From positions 164,917 through 170,290 of the forward strand of contig NZ_MOMC01000014.1 of the NCBI RefSeq assembly GCF_001983105.1: a DNA stretch of 5,374 nt, written 5' to 3'. The position numbers and the translations under genes are program-made. Numbering within the stretch: position 1 is the stretch's first letter; every line of letters begins with the position of its first letter. Origin of the DNA: Pseudofrankia asymbiotica. Its GTDB lineage: Bacteria > Actinomycetota > Actinomycetes > Frankiales > Frankiaceae. Shown here one piece after another: positions 1 through 5,374 of the stretch. Below the pieces are notes generated by a model. The model worked only from the letters and a program-made list of their open reading frames with translations, was not told where the DNA came from and did not search any database.

Positions 1-248
1 ACCAGGAAGCCGGCGATGTAGCGGGCGCGGCCGAACCCGAACGGGTGGTCCTCATCGGCCGGCCGGACCGACTGGCGCTGGCCGAGCAGCAGCAGCCCCT
101 GGTTGCCGGAGTCGGCGACCGAGTGGATCGACTCGGCCAGCATCGACGACGATCCGGTGAACAGGAACGCGACGAACTTCGCCACCGCGATCCCCAGGTT
201 GGCGGCCAGTGCCGCCAGAACCGCCTTCGTACCGCCGCCCGCGCTCAC
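1..248 (-). CDS. Cation diffusion facilitator (CDF) family metal transporter, N-terminal part (3' end outside window)
   Basis: Only the first 82 codons are present; the gene continues past the left edge. The visible protein has a hydrophobic segment at about residues 8-31 (TM1) and a second at about 33-57 (TM2). TM2 carries the CDF signature [18 protein letters not shown], in which His42 and Asp46 form the HxxxD half of the intramembrane metal site. The HxxxD form is usual in zinc-type carriers, so zinc (possibly Co/Cd) export by proton antiport across the cytoplasmic membrane is the inferred role. The following loop [16 protein letters not shown] is also typical and resembles the ZnT9-like branch of the family. 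I chose the GTG at 248-246 because a purine-rich Shine-Dalgarno stretch (AGGGAGAGGG, 264-255) lies 6 nt upstream and the family motif follows at the expected distance. A GTG at 267-265 is out of frame. The gene is co-directional with the ABC-F gene, 176 nt downstream of its stop, so it may have its own promoter. Metal specificity cannot be judged without the C-terminal domain. Confidence 0.9.
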   Translation of the reverse strand, partial: MSAGGGTKAVLAALAANLGIAVAKFVAFLFTGSSSMLAESIHSVADSGNQGLLLLGQRQSVRPADEDHPFGFGRARYIAGFL

Positions 249-424
249 CCGAAACCCTCTCCCTCACCAGAAACCCGGACCTTCCGGCCCGCGACCTGCC
301 GGCAAGTCTGCCAACTCCCCCAGAGAGGCACGCCGCTGGGTGCATTTACAGGCAAGTGGCAGCTGGTGATGCGAACACCCGAGGGCGAGGCGCTCCTCTC
401 CCGCCGCCCAGCCGGGGGATCCCG
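249..424. other. Intergenic spacer between ABC-F stop and CDF start
   Basis: This 176-nt spacer follows the ABC-F stop and precedes the CDF start. I see no strong intrinsic terminator: the inverted repeats present (for example GAGG/CCTC at 387-398) are only 4 bp and lack a T-run. No clear -35/-10 pair for the CDF gene stands out; the only AT-rich patch is around 343-350. The heptamer GGCAAGT occurs twice in the same orientation, at 301-307 and 351-357, exactly 50 bp apart. No Zur-like palindrome was recognised. Confidence 0.5.
255..264 (-). promoter_or_regulatory. Ribosome binding site of the CDF gene
   Basis: On the minus strand AGGGAGAGGG sits 6 nt before the GTG at 248-246. It decides the start, because the competing GTG at 267-265 overlaps this purine tract and is in another frame. 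Confidence 0.6.
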
Positions 425-2038
<1,614 letters not shown>

Positions 2039-2049
2039 GAAGTGTGTGG

Positions 2050-2055
2050 CCTCTC
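2050..2055 (-). promoter_or_regulatory. Probable ribosome binding site of the ABC-F gene, with unusual long spacing
   Basis: GAGAGG on the minus strand lies 11 nt before the ATG at 2038-2036, longer than the usual 5-9 nt. It is the only purine-rich candidate close to this start. Its GAGGCC portion (2053-2048) is exactly complementary to GGCCTC at 2128-2123 earlier in the leader, so the site could be partly masked in the mRNA. Confidence 0.4.
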
Positions 2056-2114
2056 GGACGTGAACGTGGGAGTACAGCCACGGCCGCGCGCGGCGACCGC
2101 TCGTCAGGGCAGGT

Positions 2115-2126
2115 AGGAAAAGGAGG
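2115..2126 (-). promoter_or_regulatory. Pyrimidine tract after the leader hairpin (possible anti-Shine-Dalgarno or weak U-tract)
   Basis: The minus strand reads CCTCCTTTTCCT, starting 5 nt after the 2132-2151 palindrome. It is perfectly suited to pair with purine-rich Shine-Dalgarno sequences, or it could act as a weak U-tract of a terminator. With only four consecutive T's it is a poor intrinsic terminator by itself. Confidence 0.3.
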
Positions 2127-2131
2127 CCGGT

Positions 2132-2151
2132 GCTCAGCCCGCGGGCTGAGC
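2132..2151 (-). repeat. Perfect 20-bp palindrome (hairpin) in the ABC-F leader
   Basis: The arms GCTCAGCCCG and CGGGCTGAGC are exact inverted copies with no spacer. In RNA this gives an 8-bp stem with a CGCG loop. It begins 12 nt after the stop codon of the 8-codon leader ORF. On the minus strand it is followed by a pyrimidine tract, the order expected of an attenuator. As DNA it could equally be a dimeric repressor operator. The sequence is certain; its role is not. Confidence 0.7.
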
Positions 2152-2163
2152 CGGCTCGCTCAC

Positions 2164-2190
2164 TCACTCCAGCTGGACGAGGCGCTCCAT
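2164..2190 (-). CDS. Candidate 8-codon leader ORF (MERLVQLE)
   Basis: An ATG at 2190-2188 opens a short frame MERLVQLE ending in TGA at 2166-2164. AGGAG (2198-2194) precedes it with only a 3-nt gap, which is tighter than ideal. The ORF ends 12 nt before the perfect palindrome at 2151-2132, and its stop codon abuts an alternative hairpin (2162-2147) that would use the same arm. Such placement resembles leader peptides where a stalled ribosome changes folding of the downstream mRNA. Short ORFs occur often by chance in a gap this size, so it is only a candidate. Confidence 0.25.
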   Translation of the reverse strand: MERLVQLE

Positions 2191-2217
2191 CGGCTCCTGA
2201 GACCGCTTCCGATCGGT

Positions 2218-2234
2218 CCGGGGCTCGGCCCCGG
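2218..2234 (-). repeat. 7-bp GC stem-loop in the ABC-F leader
   Basis: CCGGGGC and GCCCCGG are exact inverted copies around a 3-nt loop. The neighbouring GCCCCGGGGC palindrome (2228-2237) shares an arm, so two folds compete. It lies just upstream of the candidate leader ORF. Confidence 0.45.
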
Positions 2235-2266
2235 GGCAACGGGCACGTACGTCGGCGAGGCCTGCC

Positions 2267-2280
2267 CGCCGGGAACGGCG
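2267..2280. repeat. Short stem-loop in the ABC-F leader
   Basis: CGCCG (2267-2271) and CGGCG (2276-2280) form a 5-bp stem around a 4-nt loop. The plus-strand loop is GGAA and the minus-strand loop is TTCC. Short inverted repeats of this kind are common in GC-rich DNA, so it matters only as part of the cluster. Confidence 0.3.
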
Positions 2281-2293
2281 AACGGACCATGCC

Positions 2294-2340
2294 GCCTCCG
2301 CGCGGCCGCTGGGCGCGCGGTCCAGCGTCACGGCGGAGGC
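2294..2340. repeat. Two-tier symmetric inverted repeat at the start of the ABC-F leader
   Basis: Outer arms GCCTCCGC (2294-2301) and GCGGAGGC (2333-2340) are exact inverted copies. Inside them, CGCTGG (2307-2312) and CCAGCG (2322-2327) form a second exact pair, with 5-nt spacers on both sides and a 9-nt central loop. The result is a long symmetric hairpin of 8 bp, a 5x5 internal loop and 6 bp. It could fold in RNA from either strand. It lacks a T-run, so it is not a standard terminator for the transglutaminase operon; an RNA regulatory element or a Rho/processing-type end are alternatives. Confidence 0.55.
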
Positions 2341-2414
2341 ATCGCATCCAGCGTACGTGCGCCGAGGCGGCGAGATCCGCGCCGAGGGTGTTAAACCGGC
2401 GTCACACGGCGGGG

Positions 2415-3260
2415 CTAGCCCAGGCGGGTGACGTTCACCGTGACGCCGAGCGACGAGGAGGTGCCACCCGAGTAGACGCCGCGCATGGGCGGGACGTCGT
2501 CGTAGTCGCGGCCGCGGGCGACGACGACGTGCCGCTCGCCCGCGCGCACCGCGTTCGTCGGGTCGAAGCCCCACCAGTCCCCGAACCAGCCCTCCACCCA
2601 GGCGTGGCTCTGGCCCTCGACTGTCTCGCCCGGCTCGGCGTCCACGAGCGGGTGCAGGTAGCCGGACACATAACGGCCCGGCATGCCGGCGGCACGCATC
2701 AGCACCAGCGCGAGGTGCGCGAAGTCCTGGCAGACACCCTCGCACTGCTGCCAGGCATCGACGGCGGAGCTGTGGACACCGGTCGTGCCCGGGCGGTACG
2801 TCAGCCGGTCGCGCACCCAGTCGCCGACGGCGAGGACGAAGTCCGCCGGGTCGTGCGCGGCGGCCAGCTCCCGGCCCGCCTCGACGAGCTCGGGGTGGTC
2901 GGGGGTGTAGCGGGCCGGGCGGAGGAACTCGACGTACTGGTCGGCGGTCTCGTCGGCGCGCAGCGCCGACCAGCTCGCGGCGTCGGCGGGCAGCCCCTGC
3001 TCGGGCGCGGTGCGCACCAGCGAGCGCCCGGTGACCACCAGCTCCGTGTGCGGGGTGTGGATGTCGAACGCGGTGACCTGGGTTCCCCAGTAGTCCCAGT
3101 AGCGGTAGGTGGTGACCGCCGGCTCGGTACGCACCGTCGCCTCGAGCGTCAGCTGCCCGCTGCCGGTCTGCGGAACGATCCGCGCCTCGTTGTACGAGGA
3201 CAGGACGGAGCTCGAGTACCGATAACCCGTCGAATGCTCTACACGGATCTGCCAGCTCAT
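2415..3260 (-). CDS. Transglutaminase-like cysteine enzyme of the ATP-grasp/alpha-E operon
   Basis: This complete 281-residue cytoplasmic-type protein has no signal peptide or membrane segment. The N-terminal part (about 1-85, beginning WQIRVEHSTGYRYSSSV) matches the bacterial transglutaminase-like N-terminal domain. The papain-like core follows, with a full catalytic triad: Cys177 in GVCQDFAHLALVLMRAAG, His219 in SHAWVEGW and Asp233 in GFDPTN. Members of this superfamily cleave or form amide bonds through a Cys thioester. In this neighbourhood a peptidase or amide transferase acting on the ATP-grasp product is the predicted role; the substrate is not established. The ATG at 3260-3258 follows GAAAGGA (3272-3266) at 5-nt spacing, a good Shine-Dalgarno. 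It starts 22 nt after the alpha-E stop, consistent with one mRNA. From memory the order and sequence agree with the M. tuberculosis Rv2411c-Rv2410c-Rv2409c cluster. It is the last gene of the operon as seen here. Confidence 0.93.
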   Translation of the reverse strand: MSWQIRVEHSTGYRYSSSVLSSYNEARIVPQTGSGQLTLEATVRTEPAVTTYRYWDYWGTQVTAFDIHTPHTELVVTGRSLVRTAPEQGLPADAASWSALRADETADQYVEFLRPARYTPDHPELVEAGRELAAAHDPADFVLAVGDWVRDRLTYRPGTTGVHSSAVDAWQQCEGVCQDFAHLALVLMRAAGMPGRYVSGYLHPLVDAEPGETVEGQSHAWVEGWFGDWWGFDPTNAVRAGERHVVVARGRDYDDVPPMRGVYSGGTSSSLGVTVNVTRLG

Positions 3261-3265
3261 GTCGG

Positions 3266-3272
3266 TCCTTTC
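3266..3272 (-). promoter_or_regulatory. Ribosome binding site of the transglutaminase-like gene
   Basis: GAAAGGA on the minus strand lies 5 nt before the ATG at 3260-3258, inside the 22-nt gap after the alpha-E stop. Confidence 0.65.
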
Positions 3273-3282
3273 GGGGGCGCGG

Positions 3283-4227
3283 TCAGACCGGGACCTTGGT
3301 GGCCCAGGCGCGCGGCGACTCCCGGGCGAAGTAGCGGTCCGTGATGGCGGCGCTGACCTCCGAGCAGGTCCGCTGCATGCCGCGCAGCAGATCCGGCATG
3401 TCCTCGACGAGGTCGTCGACGCCGCGGAACTCCAGCTCGGTACGGGCGAGGCCGACCCCGCGCCGGGCCGCGTCGTGCACCGTCGTCCGCCCGCCCCGGC
3501 GGCCGCTGTCGAGCTCGGCGAGAATCTGCTCGGCGAGCGCGAGCGACCAGTAGACCGAGCGCGGGAACAGCCGGTCGAGCAGCAGGAACTCGGCGACCCG
3601 GGAGGCGTCGACCGCGCGCCGGTACGTACGCAGGTAGGACTCGTGCGCGCCGCAGGAACGCAGCAGGCTCACCCAGCTCTGCGAGTTCGGGTCGTCGCCG
3701 ATGCTCGACGACAGCAGCCGGGCGGTCATGTCGACCCGTTCCAGGCTGCGCCCGAGCGCCAGGAACCGCCAGCCGTCGTCACGGGCGAGGGTGGCGTCCA
3801 CCAGACCGGCCAGCATCGCGGTGCGCTCACGGATATAGCGGAAGAAGATGTGCGGGCCGAGACGCCGGGCGAGCTGCTCGGTGTGGTCGAGCTCGTTCCA
3901 GGTCACGTTCAGGCATTCCCAGGCCTCGCTGGACACGACCACCCGGGCGCTGCGCGCGTTCTCCCGCGCCGCCGAGATCGCGCCGACGATGCTCGACGAG
4001 TTGTTCCGGTCATAGCCGAGCAGCTCGACGACCAGGTGCGAGTCGACGGATCCGGCGACGGGCGGGGTTCCCATCACGGCGAGCAGCTCGCGGCCGGCGG
4101 ACGACTCGTCCAGCCACGGGTCCTCCAGGACACGGTGGACATGCACGTCGAGGATCCGCGACGTGCTCTCCGCCCGCTCGGCGTAGCGGCCGATCCAGAA
4201 CAGCGACTCCGCGATCCGGCTCAGCAT
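3283..4227 (-). CDS. Alpha-E domain protein (DUF403)
   Basis: This complete 314-residue protein is predicted to be almost entirely alpha-helical and soluble. It shows the conserved blocks of the alpha-E family in order: MLSRIAESLFWIGRYAERAE (1-20), the REN-AR...SSEAWECLN block (89-107), WRFLALGRSLERVDMTARLL (153-172) and FLLLDRLFPRSVYWSL (214-229). Length is normal for the family. Its biochemical activity is not known. The family is found next to, or fused with, circularly permuted ATP-grasp proteins and next to transglutaminase-like enzymes, so a role as partner or helper in peptide/amide bond formation is inferred. The ATG at 4227-4225 overlaps the end of the ATP-grasp gene by 7 nt (stop TGA at 4223-4221). 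A Shine-Dalgarno GGGAG (4237-4233) lies 5 nt upstream, inside the ATP-grasp coding sequence, which suggests translational coupling and near-equal production of the two proteins. Confidence 0.93.
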   Translation of the reverse strand: MLSRIAESLFWIGRYAERAESTSRILDVHVHRVLEDPWLDESSAGRELLAVMGTPPVAGSVDSHLVVELLGYDRNNSSSIVGAISAARENARSARVVVSSEAWECLNVTWNELDHTEQLARRLGPHIFFRYIRERTAMLAGLVDATLARDDGWRFLALGRSLERVDMTARLLSSSIGDDPNSQSWVSLLRSCGAHESYLRTYRRAVDASRVAEFLLLDRLFPRSVYWSLALAEQILAELDSGRRGGRTTVHDAARRGVGLARTELEFRGVDDLVEDMPDLLRGMQRTCSEVSAAITDRYFARESPRAWATKVPV

Positions 4228-5374
4228 TGGGTCTCCCGCTGCTGGTTCTGTTGTTGTTGTTGCTGTTGGTCGCCGTTCGTGTCGGGGCCCAGGTCCGGGC
4301 CCTGGGCGGTCTCGACGTCGCCGACGATCGGGCGGCCGTAGGCGCCGGGGCGTTCGCCCTCGGCGAGCTCCGGCGCGAGCACCCAGGTGTCCTTCGAGCC
4401 GCCGCCCTGGCTGGAGTTGACCACCAGGCTGCCCCTGGGCAGCGCGACCCGGGTGAGCCCGCCCGGCAGCACCCAGATCCGGTTGCCGTCGTTGACGGCG
4501 AACGGCCGCAGATCGATGTGGCGTGGGCCGAGGCGGTCACTGGACAGCGTCGGCGAGGTCGACAGCCGCACCACGCGCTGCGCGATCCAGCCGCGCGGGT
4601 CGGCGATCACCTGCGCGCGCAGCGTCGCGAGCTCCTCGTCGGTGGCCTGCGGCCCGATGACGATGCCCTTGCCGCCCGAACCGTCGACCGGCTTGATGAC
4701 GAGCTCGTCGAGGTGGTCGAGCACGTGGGCGCGCTGGTCCGGGTCCTCGACCCGGAACGTGTCGACGTTGGGCAGCACCGGCTCCTCGCCGAGGTAGTAC
4801 CGGATCAGCTCGGGGACGTAGGTGTACATGAGCTTGTCGTCGGCGACGCCGTTGCCGACGCCGTTGGCGATCGTGACCCGTCCCGCGCGCGCGGCGTTGA
4901 CGAGCCCCGCGCAGCCGACGACCGACTCGGGCCGGAACTGCAGCGGGTCGAGCCAGTCGTCGTCGACCCGGCGGTAGATGACGTGCACCGGCTGCTCGCC
5001 CTCGGTGGTGCGCATCGTCACCCGGTTGTTGCGGACCAGCAGGTCGCGCCCCTCGACCAGCTCGACGCCCATCTGCCGGGCGAGCAGCGCGTGCTCGAAG
5101 TAGGCGGCGTTGTAGATGCCGGGGGTGAGCACGACGACCGTCGGGTCGGCCACCTCGGGTGGTGCCGCGGCCCGCAGCGCGTGCAGCAGATGGGAGGCGT
5201 AGTCGGCGACCGGGCGGACCCGGTGGGTGGCGAACAGCTCCGGGAACACCCTGGTCATCGCCCGGCGGTTCTCGATGACGTAGCTGACCCCGCTCGGGAC
5301 CCGGACGTTGTCCTCGAGCACCCGGAACTGGCCCTGCTCGTCGCGGATCAGGTCGATGCCGGAGACGTGGCAGC
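4221..5374 (-). CDS. Circularly permuted ATP-grasp peptide/amide ligase (DUF404/DUF407, CP_ATPgrasp type), N-terminus outside window
   Basis: The last 383 residues are visible; the open frame runs unbroken to the right edge (first codons CHVSGIDLIRDEQGQFRVLED), so the start lies outside. The GTG at 5321 is internal, not the start. Conserved blocks, numbered from the first full codon, are LEDNVRVPSGVSYVIENR (19-36), NAAYFEHALLARQMGVELVEGRD (88-110), VIYRRVDDDWLDP (131-143), NGVGNGVADDK (170-180), the ATP-binding KPVDGSGGKG (227-236), the acidic/Arg motif HIDLRPF (285-291) and NSSQGGGSKDTWVL (319-332). ATP-grasp enzymes activate a carboxylate as acyl-phosphate and join it to an amine; for this family ligation of peptides or amino acids is predicted, with unknown substrate. 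After the conserved end, about 50 residues are low complexity and finish with seven Gln, Asn, two Gln and RETQC. The gene is first of the three in the visible operon and overlaps the alpha-E start by 7 nt. About 100-170 N-terminal residues are probably missing. Confidence 0.93.
   Translation of the reverse strand, partial: CHVSGIDLIRDEQGQFRVLEDNVRVPSGVSYVIENRRAMTRVFPELFATHRVRPVADYASHLLHALRAAAPPEVADPTVVVLTPGIYNAAYFEHALLARQMGVELVEGRDLLVRNNRVTMRTTEGEQPVHVIYRRVDDDWLDPLQFRPESVVGCAGLVNAARAGRVTIANGVGNGVADDKLMYTYVPELIRYYLGEEPVLPNVDTFRVEDPDQRAHVLDHLDELVIKPVDGSGGKGIVIGPQATDEELATLRAQVIADPRGWIAQRVVRLSTSPTLSSDRLGPRHIDLRPFAVNDGNRIWVLPGGLTRVALPRGSLVVNSSQGGGSKDTWVLAPELAEGERPGAYGRPIVGDVETAQGPDLGPDTNGDQQQQQQQNQQRETQC
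4233..4237 (-). promoter_or_regulatory. Ribosome binding site of the alpha-E gene, inside the ATP-grasp gene
   Basis: GGGAG lies 5 nt before the ATG at 4227-4225 and is embedded in the Arg-Glu codons of the ATP-grasp tail. It supports the 7-nt overlap start and coupled translation. Confidence 0.55.
4239..4268 (-). repeat. CAA/CAG trinucleotide run encoding a poly-glutamine tail
   Basis: Read on the minus strand this encodes Q7-N-Q2 near the C-terminus of the ATP-grasp protein. Five of the seven leading Gln codons are CAA, four of them consecutive (4262-4251), in a gene that otherwise avoids A/T at third positions. This marks local triplet expansion. It lies 12 nt upstream of the alpha-E start codon and just before its ribosome binding site. 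Confidence 0.85.

Larger units (their letters stand above)
2039..2414 (-). promoter_or_regulatory. Long structured leader/promoter region upstream of the ABC-F gene
   Basis: The 376 nt between the transglutaminase stop and the ABC-F ATG hold no convincing full-length gene, in contrast to the overlapping or 22-nt spacing in the operon just upstream. It contains inverted repeats at 2294-2340, 2267-2280, 2218-2234 and 2132-2151, an 8-codon ORF at 2190-2164 and a pyrimidine tract at 2126-2115. No good -35/-10 pair was found. TACGCT (2355-2350, minus) fits the TANNNT -10 pattern but lacks a matching -35. TTAACA near 2393-2388 resembles a -35 but has no -10 at 16-18 nt. A promoter for the ABC-F gene probably lies here or at the end of the transglutaminase gene. 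Leader-mediated control by antibiotic-sensitive attenuation is known for some ABC-F genes; it is inferred here. Confidence 0.4.

Noticed and set aside
52..345. Minus-strand 97-codon ORF overlapping the CDF start
   Set aside because: It is in a different frame from the clear CDF motifs, and its product is Arg/Gly-rich without any recognised domain.
301..357. GGCAAGT direct repeats 50 bp apart as a possible operator for the CDF gene
   Set aside because: Seven bases is too short to be convincing, and the flanking bases differ and match no metal-regulator box that I recognise.
2039..2347. N-terminal extension of the ABC-F protein up to an ATG at 2347
   Set aside because: The frame is open but encodes an Arg/Pro/Gly-rich stretch unlike ABC-F proteins. 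Relatives start at M-I-x-ATDLE, which matches the ATG at 2038.
2368..2384. Stem-loop CGGCG/CGCCG after the transglutaminase stop as a terminator
   Set aside because: The stem is only 5 bp with a 7-nt loop and there is no T-run on the minus strand.
2130..3344. Plus-strand 404-codon ORF starting at a GTG after a good-looking AGGAAAAGGAGG
   Set aside because: It is antisense to the transglutaminase gene with its full catalytic triad, its product is Arg/Val/Gly-rich without any recognised domain, and the purine tract is only 3 nt from the GTG. The purine tract is better read as the pyrimidine tract of the minus-strand leader.
3259..4341. Plus-strand 360-codon ORF with a Cys run near its end
   Set aside because: It is the antisense shadow of the alpha-E gene and ATP-grasp tail; the Cys run is just the complement of the poly-Gln codons read in another frame.

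Overview
The window is very GC-rich and tightly coded, with strong G/C preference at third codon positions and a GTG start. This points to a high-GC actinomycete; a Frankia-like or related soil actinobacterium is a plausible guess, but the sequence does not fix the genus. All five recognisable protein genes lie on the minus strand, so transcription runs from right to left. The many long plus-strand open frames are antisense shadows typical of high-GC DNA.

Region 5374-3283 to 2415 (read right to left) is a compact three-gene operon. It holds a circularly permuted ATP-grasp protein (5' end cut off by the window edge), an alpha-E (DUF403) protein whose start overlaps the ATP-grasp stop by 7 nt, and a transglutaminase-like cysteine protease/transferase 22 nt further on. 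This trio is a known conserved neighbourhood, also seen in mycobacteria and, together with the Anbu peptidase, in many proteobacteria. It is predicted to make and process peptide or amide linkages, but its substrate is still not established. The ATP-grasp protein here ends in an unusual glutamine-rich tail.

Region 2414-2039 is a 376-nt gap with no convincing full-length gene. It is the presumed 5' leader and promoter region of the next gene. It contains several strong inverted repeats, an 8-codon candidate leader ORF, and a perfect 20-bp palindrome followed on the minus strand by a pyrimidine tract. This layout would suit attenuation control of an antibiotic-responsive gene, but that is inference.

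Region 2038-425 encodes a complete ABC-F ATPase (two ABC domains, no membrane segments) of the Rv1473-like actinobacterial group. These are ribosome-associated proteins, not transporters, and some relatives give antibiotic resistance. Region 424-249 is a short spacer. Region 248-1 is the N-terminal part of a cation diffusion facilitator (CDF) metal-ion transporter, running off the left edge.

The three units (ATP-grasp/alpha-E/transglutaminase, ABC-F, CDF) look functionally separate; only the first is clearly an operon.
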